A stretch of DNA of 64,000 nucleotides. It comes from CADEFX01 sp963806735. GTDB taxonomy: Bacteria; Pseudomonadota; Alphaproteobacteria; Rhizobiales; Hyphomicrobiaceae. The position numbers were made by a program, and so were the translations under genes. The stretch spans positions 41,372-105,371 of the forward strand of contig CAWEBE010000082.1 of assembly GCA_963806735.1 (NCBI GenBank), read 5' to 3'. Below the pieces are notes generated by a model that searched no databases, was not told where the DNA came from, and was given only the letters and a program-made list of their open reading frames with translations. Shown in pieces: positions 17,394-26,463 of the stretch. How positions within the stretch are numbered: the first letter of the stretch is position 1; the number at the start of each line of letters is the position of its first letter.

Positions 17394-17851
17394 ATCGTAC
17401 TCCTATGTGTGTCTGCGATCTCGCCGCGCGTTGCTGCTCAATCCTACGGGTGGGGGCTACGCGGACGAGTAAGCCAAGGTCTCAAGCAGCCCAGCGCATG
17501 AGCGCATGGCTAGCGGTCGCTGCCTAGGTTCGGAACCTACTCACCTCGACCGCGATGGGTGAATCCGCACGGCGTTCGCTGCAGAAGGCGCGCCGCGTCG
17601 ACTACGACGATGTCGCGCGTGACTGCCTCAGACGGTCGACAACTGGATATCGCTTGAACCTCAAGTTCCGACGAGACTGCGCGGCGCTATCAACACACGG
17701 TTGATCAAGGCATCCACAAAGTAGGAACTAGATTGTGCGTGTGGTGAGGGCTCTTCGAACGGATGACCGGCTCACCAGAAGGACGGCGCCGGAGCGCGCC
17801 TGTTTGGGGTGGCAAAAGAATGCGCTTTCGCCTGCAGTCGCCGCTTCAGCG
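17394..17851. other. Stretch without a gene; holds one motif copy
   Basis: It holds the TACTTTCCGA-type motif at 17529-17543 but no convincing gene on either strand. Confidence 0.4.
17529..17543 (-). promoter_or_regulatory. TACTTTCCGA motif, copy 4 (variant)
   Basis: On the minus strand the copy reads TGAGTAGGTTCCGAA. It lies 136 bp upstream of the secreted protein gene starting at 17393. Confidence 0.45.
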
Positions 17852-18184
17852 CTAACGTCCAGCTTGGGTCATCGCATCATTCTTATGATCGTGAAGGAAG
17901 CGCGCGATCTGCGCCTTCAGTGGCGCCGAATGACAAGGTTCGCCCATCGACACGGCATGCGCGAAACCACGCCGTTGGATTTCGGTAGGTAGAACATTCC
18001 ACTGCGCGATCACGGCGGCGCCGAGGCATTGCAGAATGTGCTCCTCCTCCCGCACCAGGGCGGCAGGCTGATCGTGCCTGTAAAGCACTGACCCCAGGCC
18101 GCCACCTTCATTGTCCCATCTGGCAAGGGCTCGCGCGAGCTGGTTGCGAACGACCGGCGCACCTCTCTGCTGCTCTTCCATCAT
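17852..18184 (-). CDS. Conserved hypothetical protein
   Basis: This is a 110-residue soluble protein. It includes LARALARWDNEGGGLGS, EEEHILQCLGAAVIAQWNVL and QIARFLHDHKNDA. The segment QCLGAAVI.QWN.LP.EIQ looks strongly conserved in small rhizobial proteins of unknown function. ATG 18184 is chosen because CCGAGGATG lies at suitable distance. The longer start at 18292 would add an unrelated basic stretch. Confidence 0.7.
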   Translation of the reverse strand: MMEEQQRGAPVVRNQLARALARWDNEGGGLGSVLYRHDQPAALVREEEHILQCLGAAVIAQWNVLPTEIQRRGFAHAVSMGEPCHSAPLKAQIARFLHDHKNDAMTQAGR

Positions 18185-18509
18185 GCGTGGCATCCTCGGT
18201 CGGTTGGCAATTGCACACCGATTGGTGCACATGCAAAAAAGCGGCCTAGCTCCGCGGGGCGAAGCCAGGCCACCGAAATGGGCAATAAGCACGAGTACGC
18301 AAAACAGATCTCATGCCGCCCCAGGCATGAGCGCATGGGGTGGGTGTTGCTGCAAAGGTGTGGAATATACCTACTTGCGACGGGGCTATCGCCGTAAGAC
18401 GCCGGAAATTAGGTCGCGTTAGTGCGCCCTTCGAGCGGTTGTGCTAGCATAGAACTTGGGCCGTGAGCGTTTCCCGTTGTGGAAACCAGGGCCCGCGAAA
18501 GCCACGACA

Positions 18510-21500
18510 ATGACGGGACGAATGGGGCGACTGGCCGATCAGGCCCGATCGCCGCCAAACGGGCGCACGTTGGCGGAGCGCGGGAGCGTTGATTTCCCAG
18601 TCGTCGCATTGGGGGCGTCTGCCGGTGGTCTAGACGCCTTCAAGAAACTCTTCGACGCCTTGCCCGCTAACAGCGGCATGGCGTTCGTGCTGATCCAGCA
18701 TCTCGATCCGACGCACGAGAGCCTCATGGTCGATCTGCTGACCGGCCACACGCCAATGCAGGTTCTTCAGGCGACAGACGGGATGCAGCTCGAGCGCGAC
18801 TGCGTATATCTCATTCCTCCAGGCGCGTATTTGGCAATCGAGGGCGGCGCCCTCCGGCTCTCCAAACCACGGGAGCGGCATGGTACGCGCATGCCCTTCG
18901 ACTTCTTCCTGCGCTCGCTGGCCGAAGAATGCGGTGAGCGTGCCATCTGCGCCATCCTCTCGGGGACCGGTACCGACGGCAGTCTCGGATTGAAAGCGGT
19001 AAAGGAGAAGGGCGGTCTCGTCATCGTGCAAGACCCGGCGGAGGCCGCTTTCGATGGCATGCCCCGCAGCGCCATCATGAGCGGCGGTGCAGACCTCGTA
19101 TTGACGGTGGCAAAGATCCCGCAAGCACTTGTCCGCTACGGCCGTCAGACATACGTCAAGGCGAGGCCAACGGATGTCCGATCGGCCGATACCATCCAAG
19201 AAGCGTTCGCAGGCATCATCGATCTCTTGGCCGCAAAGACCCCGCATGATTTCTCACTGTACAAGCAGGGCACGCTGCAACGCCGGATCGAGCGTCGCAT
19301 GGCCATGGCGGGTATCCAGAGTGGAGCGGACTATTTTCAGGTCCTACGTGAGGATTCTGGTGAACGTGAGCTCCTTGCCAAAGACCTCCTCATCAACGTC
19401 ACCCACTTCTTCCGCGATCCGGTTGCCTTTGATCTGCTAGGGGAGCAAATCATCCCTGAGCTCGTGCAGCGGCAAACACTAGATCGCCATCTGCGCATCT
19501 GGGTACCGGGGTGCAGCACCGGCGAAGAAGCTTATTCGATCGCGATGCTTGTTCTCGAGCAGATCGCGGCCGCAAAACGCAATATCAAGTTGCAGGTCTT
19601 CGCCTCCGACATCGACGCGGATTGCGTAGCGTTCGCCCGCAACGGCATCTATCCCGAATCGATCGAGGCCGACGTGGCGCCGGCGCGGCTGGCTCGCTTC
19701 TTCACCAAAGAGGACCACAGCTATCAGGTCGTGCGTGAATTGCGTGAGGCGGTGGTGTTCACCAGTCAGAGCCTGCTGGCCGACGCGCCGTTCTCCCGCC
19801 TCGATCTCATCTCCTGCCGCAATCTGCTCATCTATCTGGGTCCAGAGGCGCAGCGTAAGATTCTGTCGCTTTTCCATTTCGCGCTGCACGAAAACGGTGT
19901 GCTCTTTCTTGGATCCTCCGAAACGGTCGGCAACGTTTCGGATCGGTTCGAGCCGATCAGCAAGAAGCACCGGATTTACCGGCACATCGGTCACAGCCGG
20001 CCGGGCGAGGTTGAATTCCCGCGAGGGACCAGTGCTGCTGGCCGTTCTCTCGCAAAGAGCGCGGCACAGCAGACAATGCCCCGGCGGCTCGGCCTCGGCG
20101 AGCGATCGCAGCGAGCTTTGCTCGAAGCCTATGCGCCGGCCTCCGTCCTGATCAATGCCAAGCACGAGGGCCTCTATTACTTTGGATCGATAGACCGCTA
20201 TCTCAAGGTTGTCTCGGGCGAGGGCACACGGGACGTGCTTGCCATGGCACGCGAAGGGTTGCGCACCAAGCTGAGATCGGCAGTCCAGCGCGCCAAACAA
20301 GACCATGCGCGTGTTAACGTCACAGGGGCGCAACTCAAGCGCAATGGGAGCTCGATCGGCGTAAGCATAACCGCCCTACCGGTTGAGGGCGAAAACGAGG
20401 AACTGTTCCTTGTCAGCTTCATCGACGATCGCATACCTGAGCTGAGCTCAGTCAGACTTGTCGAATCGGCAGCCGACATGTCGCGCGTTACTCAGCTCGA
20501 GCAGGAGCTCGCGGCGACACGCGAGGATCTGCAGAGCGCTATTCGTGATCTCGAGATGGCCAACGAGGAACAGAAGGCGATCAACGAAGAGGCCATGTCC
20601 GTCAACGAGGAGTACCAGTCGACCAACGAGGAACTTGAAACGTCGAAAGAGGAGCTGCAATCCCTCAATGAGGAGCTTACAGCGCTTAATAGCCAGCTGC
20701 ACGAGACGGTCGAGCAGCAGCGCGCCGCGTCCAACGACCTTCAGAGCATCCTCAACAGCACCGATGTGGCGACCCTCTTTCTGGATGCTGACCTCAACAT
20801 CCGCTTTTTCACGCCGGCCGTAAAATCCCTTTTCAACGTTATCGCTTCCGACGTCGGTCGACCGCTTGGCGACCTGACGCGCCGTTTCGAGGACGACGAT
20901 CTCTTGCCTGACGCGCGAACGGTGCTAGCGAGCCACGCGCCTGTCAGGTGCGAGGTCAAAGCCGAAGACGGCAGCTGGTTCATGCGAGGGGTGCTTCCGT
21001 ATCGGAGTGGGGATGGCCAAGTCGAAGGGCTGGTCATCACGTTTTCCGGCATTTCCGAGATCAAAGCTGCCGAACGGGAAATCGAGGCGGCGCGCGCGTA
21101 TCTGGACAGCATTATCGCCACCATCCGCCAGCCTTTGGTCGTCCTCGACGAGGATCTGCGCGTCATCTCGGCGTCGAGCTCATTCCACCGCATCTTTTCT
21201 GTCAAATCCGAGGACCTTATCGGTCGATCCCTTCGGGCTGCTAGCGATCACCTCGATGTACCTGCGCTCCGGGAGTTCCTGTCCTCGATCCAAGCCCGAG
21301 GCACCACCATCAACGATCAGGAGGTCGAAATGGAGTTGCCGGGCTTGGGGCGGCGCTCATTTTCGATGAGCGCTCGCGTGCTGCGTGAGGAGCCTTCGGC
21401 AAGGCGCAAGATCCTGGTGGCCATCGTTGACGTCACTGATGTGAAGCGCGAGAGCAAGGCTTTGGAAGTCGCGAAATCCGAGGCGGAGCGGGCCAATGTC

Positions 21501-23240
21501 GGCAAGTCGCGCTTTCTCGCGGCGGCCAGCCATGATTTGCGCCAACCTCTGCAAACCATCAGCTTGCTGCAGGGAATGTTGGAAAAGCGTGTTTACGATA
21601 AGCCAACGCTGAAACTCGTCCGCAGGCTTGACGAGACGGTGAGCACGATGTCGAGCCTGCTCGACAAGCTGCTCGACATCAACCAGCTCGAAGCCGGGAT
21701 CGTGCGCCCGGCGATTATCGATTTTCCGGTCAAGAGCCTGCTCGACGAGCTCACGACCGAATTCGCGTATCACACGGCGGCCAACGGTCTAGATTGGCAT
21801 GTGGTGTCGAGCAGTCTTACCGTACGCAGCGATCCCCGACTTCTCGAACAGATTATGCGCAATCTGCTGTCGAATGCGGCGAAGTACACCAACCACGGCA
21901 AGCTTCTGCTTGGCTGCCGCCGGAATGGGGGCAACGTCCGCATCGAAGTCTGGGATACTGGCCCCGGCATCCCGGAACTGGAGCTTCAGGCAATCTTTGA
22001 AGAATTCCATCAGCTCGACAATCCCGCACGCGAACGAAGCAAGGGCCTTGGTCTCGGTCTCGCCATTGTGCAGCGCCTAGCCGACTTGCTCGGTCATAAG
22101 ATCGACGTTCGCTCTCGTTTGGGTGCAGGCTCCGTCTTCACCATCGAGGTACCGCTTGGACGGCCTGAGCTGGCTGAGGTGCCGGCTCCGAGCCAGAACG
22201 AGACAAAGGTGAGCACGCCCTCCCGCGGCACGGTCCTCATCATCGAAGACGACCCGGCCGTGCTTGAAATGCTCCAACTACTTTTCGACGCCGAGGGTCA
22301 TCGGACTGTCGTCGCCGCAGATGGACTCAAGGCGCTGGAGTTGACCAAACGGTCGGCCGTGCCGGACTTGATCATCGCCGACTACAACCTGCCGAAGGGG
22401 CTCAACGGCCTCGAGACCATCACAAGGCTGCAAGGTCAGGCTCAGCACGCAATCCCGGCCATTGTACTGACAGGCGACATCTCAACCGATAGCCTGCGTG
22501 AAATTGCCGGCCACGGCTGTGTACACCTGAACAAACCTGTCAGGGCTAAGGAATTAACGCGCATTGCCCAGTGCCTCATAGCTAGGCCGCGCCTGGCAGC
22601 GTCCGACAGCGTCCAGCTGCCCCTTTTGCTGGACGGGGATAGGTCCTCCACCATATTTGTCGTCGACGACGACCGCGCCATCCGCGACGCGATGCGCGAT
22701 CTGCTGAGCGAGAACGGGTATGCGGTGGAGCTTTTCGCCGACGGGGAGGCCTTCCTCAGAGGTTATCGTCCAGGCCGCGAAGGCTGCCTTTTGGTTGATG
22801 TGCTGATGCCCGGCATGAGCGGCGTCGAGCTGATCGAACGCCTCAAAGTCGAGGGCCATCAACTTCCAGCCATCATGATTACCGGTAGCGGCGCGGTGCC
22901 GATGGCCGTTCAAGCGATGAAGGCCGGAGCGGTGGATTTCATCGAGAAGCCAGTGGGCCACGAAGAGCTGCTCGCCAGCGTAAAGCGCGCGCTCGATCAG
23001 ACGCGGGACACCGCCACGCTGTCTGTACGTCGGGATAAGGCTGCATTAAGCGTTGCCAGTCTGACCACGCGTCAGCGCCAGATCTTGGATCTGGTCCTCG
23101 CCGGTCACCCGAGCAAGAACATCGCCGTCGATCTCGGCATCAGCCAGCGCACGGTCGACAACCATCGGGCGGCCATCATGAGGAAGACTGGCTCGAAGTC
23201 CCTTCCGGCCCTGATCCGCACAGCGCTCGCTGCGGCTTGA
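18510..23240 (+). CDS. CheB-CheR-PAS-histidine kinase-REC-REC-LuxR fusion protein
   Basis: This is a signalling protein of about 1576 residues. The order is: CheB methylesterase (GASAGG, QHLDP, GTGTDGS: Ser-His-Asp triad present); CheR methyltransferase (YKQGTLQRRIERRM, PGCSTGEEAYSIA); PAS-like segment; long coiled coil (NEEQKAINEEAMSVNEEYQS type); two PAS domains; HisKA with FLAAASHDLRQPLQ; HATPase (NLLSNAAKYT, DTGPGIP, GLGLGLAI); first REC (Asp in IIADYNLP); second REC (LLVDVLMPGMSG); and a C-terminal LuxR/FixJ helix-turn-helix (LTTRQRQILDLVL, SQRTVDNHR). CheB-CheR-PAS kinases are known. The attached REC-REC-LuxR output, giving a sensor and transcription factor in one chain, is uncommon. 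ATG 18510 is preferred to TTG 18456. No chemoreceptor or flagellar gene is nearby. Confidence 0.92.
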   Translation: MTGRMGRLADQARSPPNGRTLAERGSVDFPVVALGASAGGLDAFKKLFDALPANSGMAFVLIQHLDPTHESLMVDLLTGHTPMQVLQATDGMQLERDCVYLIPPGAYLAIEGGALRLSKPRERHGTRMPFDFFLRSLAEECGERAICAILSGTGTDGSLGLKAVKEKGGLVIVQDPAEAAFDGMPRSAIMSGGADLVLTVAKIPQALVRYGRQTYVKARPTDVRSADTIQEAFAGIIDLLAAKTPHDFSLYKQGTLQRRIERRMAMAGIQSGADYFQVLREDSGERELLAKDLLINVTHFFRDPVAFDLLGEQIIPELVQRQTLDRHLRIWVPGCSTGEEAYSIAMLVLEQIAAAKRNIKLQVFASDIDADCVAFARNGIYPESIEADVAPARLARFFTKEDHSYQVVRELREAVVFTSQSLLADAPFSRLDLISCRNLLIYLGPEAQRKILSLFHFALHENGVLFLGSSETVGNVSDRFEPISKKHRIYRHIGHSRPGEVEFPRGTSAAGRSLAKSAAQQTMPRRLGLGERSQRALLEAYAPASVLINAKHEGLYYFGSIDRYLKVVSGEGTRDVLAMAREGLRTKLRSAVQRAKQDHARVNVTGAQLKRNGSSIGVSITALPVEGENEELFLVSFIDDRIPELSSVRLVESAADMSRVTQLEQELAATREDLQSAIRDLEMANEEQKAINEEAMSVNEEYQSTNEELETSKEELQSLNEELTALNSQLHETVEQQRAASNDLQSILNSTDVATLFLDADLNIRFFTPAVKSLFNVIASDVGRPLGDLTRRFEDDDLLPDARTVLASHAPVRCEVKAEDGSWFMRGVLPYRSGDGQVEGLVITFSGISEIKAAEREIEAARAYLDSIIATIRQPLVVLDEDLRVISASSSFHRIFSVKSEDLIGRSLRAASDHLDVPALREFLSSIQARGTTINDQEVEMELPGLGRRSFSMSARVLREEPSARRKILVAIVDVTDVKRESKALEVAKSEAERANVGKSRFLAAASHDLRQPLQTISLLQGMLEKRVYDKPTLKLVRRLDETVSTMSSLLDKLLDINQLEAGIVRPAIIDFPVKSLLDELTTEFAYHTAANGLDWHVVSSSLTVRSDPRLLEQIMRNLLSNAAKYTNHGKLLLGCRRNGGNVRIEVWDTGPGIPELELQAIFEEFHQLDNPARERSKGLGLGLAIVQRLADLLGHKIDVRSRLGAGSVFTIEVPLGRPELAEVPAPSQNETKVSTPSRGTVLIIEDDPAVLEMLQLLFDAEGHRTVVAADGLKALELTKRSAVPDLIIADYNLPKGLNGLETITRLQGQAQHAIPAIVLTGDISTDSLREIAGHGCVHLNKPVRAKELTRIAQCLIARPRLAASDSVQLPLLLDGDRSSTIFVVDDDRAIRDAMRDLLSENGYAVELFADGEAFLRGYRPGREGCLLVDVLMPGMSGVELIERLKVEGHQLPAIMITGSGAVPMAVQAMKAGAVDFIEKPVGHEELLASVKRALDQTRDTATLSVRRDKAALSVASLTTRQRQILDLVLAGHPSKNIAVDLGISQRTVDNHRAAIMRKTGSKSLPALIRTALAAA

Positions 23241-23265
23241 GCAACCAGGACCGCCGCCAGTCGGG

Positions 23266-23280
23266 CTCGGAAAGTACCCA
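23266..23280 (-). promoter_or_regulatory. TACTTTCCGA motif, copy 5
   Basis: On the minus strand the copy reads TGGGTACTTTCCGAG. It lies just beyond the kinase stop and would read antisense into the kinase 3' end. It is the only copy without a downstream minus-strand gene. Confidence 0.45.
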
Positions 23281-23303
23281 GTGGCCAAGCATGCGGCATC
23301 CCC

Positions 23304-23346
23304 CAAAAAAAGAAATGCGACCTCGGATGGGGGGACCCGAGGTCGC
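23304..23346 (-). terminator. Rho-independent terminator, minus strand
   Basis: GCGACCTCGG (23317-23326) pairs with CCGAGGTCGC (23337-23346). On the minus strand the hairpin is followed by ATTTCTTTTTTT. No protein gene on that strand ends here, so it most likely ends a small RNA. Confidence 0.8.
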
Positions 23347-23465
23347 TGATCATGGGTTTGCTGCCTGTAGCTCAAGGCGCTGGCGTTGCCTGGGGTAGGC
23401 ACCGCCTCCCAAAAAGACCCAACCGGGAGGGAACGTCCGGAGGGTCTCCGCAATAGAAGCGCGTG
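23304..23465 (-). ncRNA. Candidate small RNA of about 150 nt
   Basis: On the minus strand a TACTTTCCGA-family element (23483-23498) is followed by CTTCTATTGCG and a hairpin with stem CCTCCC/GGGAGG around 23405-23431. The transcript would close at the strong terminator 23304-23346. No open frame with a start fits inside. The 5' half is homologous to the leader at 27263-27365. The single-stranded part of the CCUCCC region could pair with ribosome-binding sites if opened. The exact 5' end is unknown. Confidence 0.55.
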
Positions 23466-23498
23466 ACGTACCGTTCGCCAGACTCGGAAATTACCTAT
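23394..23498 (-). repeat. Leader/sRNA element, copy A (homologous to 27263-27365)
   Basis: About 104 bp align with copy B. Shared blocks are TAGGCA, CGCCTCCCAAA, CCAACCGGGAGGG, TCCGG, ATAGAAGC and CTCGGAAA-TACCTATG (plus-strand reading). The hairpin-forming CCTCCC and GGGAGG are kept in both, which suggests a conserved RNA structure. Confidence 0.65.
23483..23498 (-). promoter_or_regulatory. TACTTTCCGA motif, copy 6 (heads the candidate sRNA)
   Basis: On the minus strand the copy reads ATAGGTAATTTCCGAG. It is part of the 104-bp element and lies upstream of the candidate small RNA. Confidence 0.5.
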
Positions 23499-23540
23499 GC
23501 CCTGGCTGGTATCTCACAGGTTGGTTTTCATCCCGGCGGC

Positions 23541-23798
23541 TCAGGCGACTCGCCGCACGAAACGTATGAGGATGAGTAGAACGACCGCGCCGGCAGTAGC
23601 CGAGACGATCTGTCCGGTAACATTGCCGCCTGGGAACAGCCCGAGCTGTGGCAGCAACCAGCCTCCAACGACAGCGCCGACGATACCGACCACGATATTT
23701 CCCAAAAGTCCAAAGCCGTAACCCTTGACGATGACGCCTGCCAAGAAGCCTGCGACCGCACCGATGAGCAACAAGATCAATAGAGCTTCAGCTTGCAT
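23541..23798 (-). CDS. GlsB/YeaQ/YmgE family stress-response membrane protein
   Basis: This 85-residue, very hydrophobic protein has three membrane helices. The Gly-rich pattern GAVAGFLAGVIVKGYGFGLL, NIVVGIVGAVVGGWLL and a final helix ending IRFVRRVA is typical of the transglycosylase-associated (GlsB/YeaQ) family. These proteins are induced by stress, but their mechanism is unknown. ATG 23798 follows CAGGAGAACAATC. Motif copy 7 is 179 bp upstream. Confidence 0.9.
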   Translation of the reverse strand: MQAEALLILLLIGAVAGFLAGVIVKGYGFGLLGNIVVGIVGAVVGGWLLPQLGLFPGGNVTGQIVSATAGAVVLLILIRFVRRVA

Positions 23799-23976
23799 GA
23801 TTGTTCTCCTGCGGTTGTTGGATATCACACTGCGTCTGCATTCCGACTGCGCGCAGCCGAGCACGCTTCCTGGTGGCTCCTTCCGTCGGAGCCTAGCTTT
23901 ACGGGCATTTGGGTTGGTCTAGCCCATCTAAAGCGCGATGCTGGGAATTTGCTCGCGCGAGTGTGAAGACACCAGA

Positions 23977-23991
23977 ATCGGAATGTACTCA
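23977..23991 (-). promoter_or_regulatory. TACTTTCCGA motif, copy 7 (variant TACATTCCGA)
   Basis: On the minus strand the copy reads TGAGTACATTCCGAT. It lies 179 bp upstream of the GlsB-like gene. Confidence 0.45.
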
Positions 23992-24107
23992 GGCATGAGG
24001 CCTTAACACACAAGCGCGGCATGGTCTGCCGGTCCTGCGACGTCAGCGCTAGGCGAGGTCTCCCGCATATGGGTCCCGATCCGAAGATCGACGATGCATA
24101 CTCGCGA

Positions 24108-24308
24108 TTAAATCTCTTCCAACTGATCCCGCTGTGAGTGCCGGGACATGCGCAGAAACTGCCCAATAAGGATTCTCTCGTATGTCTCTTCAACTCGCTG
24201 AGCAATTTCTTCGCGATTGGAGCCAGCTACCTGTTTGGCGATCGCTGCCGTAATCGATGCTTTGATCCGCGTTTTGTTGACGGGATCTCCTGGATCTAAG
24301 GTCTGCAC
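24108..24308 (-). CDS. Small helical hypothetical protein
   Basis: This is a 66-residue protein from GTG 24308, which follows GGGAGACCCTA. The helix KASITAAIAKQVAGSNREEI and AQRVEETYERIL resembles short three-helix proteins found in stress-related rhizobial loci. Family assignment is uncertain and function is unknown. Confidence 0.55.
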   Translation of the reverse strand: MQTLDPGDPVNKTRIKASITAAIAKQVAGSNREEIAQRVEETYERILIGQFLRMSRHSQRDQLEEI

Positions 24309-24366
24309 TAGGGTCTCCCTTTAGGAGCAGATTTTTGCCGCCCGCCCGAGCACGGAGCGATGATCG

Positions 24367-24864
24367 TCATCGGCGGAAACTCGGGTCTGACGTCTGCGGC
24401 GGGGAGGCTGTGCTGAAGGCTGGTGCATCAGCAGGATCGCCGGGCGATACTGGTTGGCGGCTTGTTGCAACTACGACGGCAGCGACGCCTAGTGCAGCAC
24501 AGATCAGAATTTTCGCGACTGTGGAGCCAGTCATGCCCCCAAGGCTGTGCGCCTTCTCAGCCAACGGCCCTTTGGAATTGCTGCGGCGTGGCAAGAGCTC
24601 AATCAAGCGACCGGCTATTGCCTTCGAATCCGCCTGTGCCCATTGGCCGGCGGGCAGTCGCGCTATCGACGTAGCCAATCTCTGCGTGGCGATGTCCTTC
24701 GGCAGCTCCGATAACTCAGCTGCCTCCTTCCAAGGGTCCAGCTTTAGTCGCGCTAGCGCAGATAGGACGCTGAGCGGTGTTTCATTTCTGTCCGCGCCGA
24801 TCCGCGCGTAAAGAAAATCGTCGAACTCGGGTCTAAAGAAGGATACGGAAGCAGCAGGTGTCAC
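24367..24864 (-). CDS. Membrane-anchored conserved hypothetical protein
   Basis: This is a protein of about 165 residues. The N-terminal cytoplasmic part has FFRPEFDDFLYARIGADRNE, PLSVLSALARLKLDPWKEAA and ATQRLATSIARLPAGQW, which I recall as conserved blocks of a Bradyrhizobium-type family. A single membrane helix (STVAKILICAALGVAAVVVA) is followed by a short Pro/Ser-rich tail. Function is unknown. GTG 24864 is chosen. Starts up to 24876 are possible. Confidence 0.68.
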   Translation of the reverse strand: MTPAASVSFFRPEFDDFLYARIGADRNETPLSVLSALARLKLDPWKEAAELSELPKDIATQRLATSIARLPAGQWAQADSKAIAGRLIELLPRRSNSKGPLAEKAHSLGGMTGSTVAKILICAALGVAAVVVATSRQPVSPGDPADAPAFSTASPPQTSDPSFRR

Positions 24865-24947
24865 TATGACCACCAATCAAATCGTGTCTAAGCGTAAGGC
24901 AGACAGATGAGAGCGCAGCGCTGCCACCACATCACTAAGTAGACCTG

Positions 24948-25250
24948 TCACCTTGCAGACCTTTGTGACGTGATTTTCGCCACCGGCACGATGGCGTCGA
25001 GTTTGAGGCCCTCAACGCGTGCTTCGAAGCGCTTGCATGTGCGCAGCCAGTCGCGCTTGGTCATATGGCTTCTGGCATCCCACATCCGCATGCAGTCGGC
25101 GATGGCATCCTCATACGCGTCCTGAGGAAACCGCCAGCGGCGCGACTCGTTGTTCGGCGATATCACGACTACGCCCTGGACTGTTGCTGCGGGGGTAGGA
25201 CCAGTAGTGCGGAAGAGTCTCCTCCTGACCAGGTACGAGAGCACGAACAC
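24948..25250 (-). CDS. Small conserved hypothetical protein
   Basis: The frame from GTG 25250 gives 100 residues. The conserved-looking core is ESRRWRFPQDAYEDAIADCM, then RMWDARSHMTKRDWLRTCKR. The true start may be a GTG about 80 bp further in, just before ISPNNESRRW, because the first 25 codons look unlike protein and lie next to motif copy 8. Function is unknown. Confidence 0.55.
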   Translation of the reverse strand: MFVLSYLVRRRLFRTTGPTPAATVQGVVVISPNNESRRWRFPQDAYEDAIADCMRMWDARSHMTKRDWLRTCKRFEARVEGLKLDAIVPVAKITSQRSAR

Positions 25251-25266
25251 CCACGTCGTGCCCAGG

Positions 25267-25282
25267 TTCGGAAAGTGCCTAT
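25267..25282 (-). promoter_or_regulatory. TACTTTCCGA motif, copy 8
   Basis: On the minus strand the copy reads ATAGGCACTTTCCGAA, directly upstream of the 24948-25250 gene. Its closeness to GTG 25250 supports a downstream start. Confidence 0.5.
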
Positions 25283-25412
25283 GTCAGTCGTGCGAGCGCC
25301 ATCTACCGAGATCGATCGACCGAAACGTCACGGAAGCGCCGGTCGGAGCTGAAAAGAGTCCGCTCGTTGGGACTTGGCGGACGCAATTTCCCGTGCCGAG
25401 AACGAGCACGGA

Positions 25413-25680
25413 TTACGAAGCCGTGAACAGTCTGTCGTCCTTCTCTACCTCGGCAAGAGAGGCACCGTTCTTCGGCGGAGTCATTAAAGTCGGCTCAGCC
25501 TTAGACTTCAAAATGCCCTCGCTTTCGCCAGCGAGCAGACCATGGGTGGCGAAGTACAGAACACGATGGCGCGCGAGAGTCCCATCGTTTGATAGTGCCA
25601 GCGGTACGCCGGTTCGCGCGCTGGGCGCGGCATTCAAACTGGCATTCGTACCTGAGCCCTTGGCACAGGGTCGATGTTAG
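25413..25680 (-). pseudogene. CHAT-domain (caspase-like) protease remnant
   Basis: The minus strand encodes LARHRVLYFATHGLLAGESE followed by a K/P-rich linker and DDRLFTAS. The His of YFATHG is the catalytic His of the CHAT family. The frame ends at TAA before the Cys-bearing segment (VVLSACNTA type), which is not found downstream. The frame is also closed upstream at about 25680. Only about 88 codons survive, so it is a fragment. Confidence 0.7.
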
Positions 25681-25701
25681 AGGCAACCGCGTCGATGTTG
25701 C

Positions 25702-26463
25702 CTACTCGCGTTTGCCAAACAGAGACAGCAGCATCGTGAACATATTGATGAAGTCGAGGTAAAGGCTGAGCGCGCCCATGATGGTGGCCTTGCCAGTTGC
25801 CGTCATGTCCCCTGCGACCTCGTAGTATGTGTCTTTGATGCGCTGGGTGTCGTAAGCGGTGAGACCTGCGAACACCAATACGCCAATGGCCGAGATGGCG
25901 AATTGCAAGGCGCTGGATTGCAGGAACAGGTTGACCAGAGCTGCGGCGATGATGCCGACCACGCCCATGATCAGGAACGAACCCCAGCCAGACAGGTCCT
26001 TCTTGGTCGTGTAGCCCCAGAGGCTAAGACCGCCGAATGCGATCGCCGTCACGAAAAACACCTGGGTGATCGAGGTGCCCGTGTAGACGAGGAAGATGGA
26101 CGACAGCGATACACCCATCACCGCCGCGAACGCCCAGAAGGCGATCTGCGCCGCGCCAAGGCTCATCTTGTGCACGCGGAACGACAGGAAAAATACGAAC
26201 GCCAGCGGCGCCAGCATTATGACCCAGCGCAGAGGCGAGGTGTACAGGAGCGTGCCGAACTCTGTGAGGCCGCGACGTCCGGGTCCGACCCGCTCGACGA
26301 CTGCTGCCGAGAATGTCAAATAGGCGACGACACCGGTTAGGAAAACACCAGCGGTCATGTAGTTGTACACGCGCAGCATATATGCGCGCAAACCCTCGTC
26401 TACCGCGACGTCCGAGCGCGCTCCTACTCCGGCCTGCGCGTACCTGTTGTCGATCTGAGCCAT
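25702..26463 (-). CDS. Bax inhibitor-1/YccA family membrane protein
   Basis: This is a 253-residue protein with seven predicted hydrophobic helices, from VYNYMTAGVFLTGVVAYL to the end. The BI-1/LFG core VLVFAGLTAYDTQRIKDTYY and the final LYLDFINMFTMLLSLFGKRE with the family's acidic residues are present. Bacterial members act as pH-sensitive calcium leak channels or protease partners. ATG 26463 (MAQIDNRYAQAG) is the usual start of the alphaproteobacterial type. Its GC is closer to the core than that of its neighbours. Confidence 0.93.
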   Translation of the reverse strand: MAQIDNRYAQAGVGARSDVAVDEGLRAYMLRVYNYMTAGVFLTGVVAYLTFSAAVVERVGPGRRGLTEFGTLLYTSPLRWVIMLAPLAFVFFLSFRVHKMSLGAAQIAFWAFAAVMGVSLSSIFLVYTGTSITQVFFVTAIAFGGLSLWGYTTKKDLSGWGSFLIMGVVGIIAAALVNLFLQSSALQFAISAIGVLVFAGLTAYDTQRIKDTYYEVAGDMTATGKATIMGALSLYLDFINMFTMLLSLFGKRE

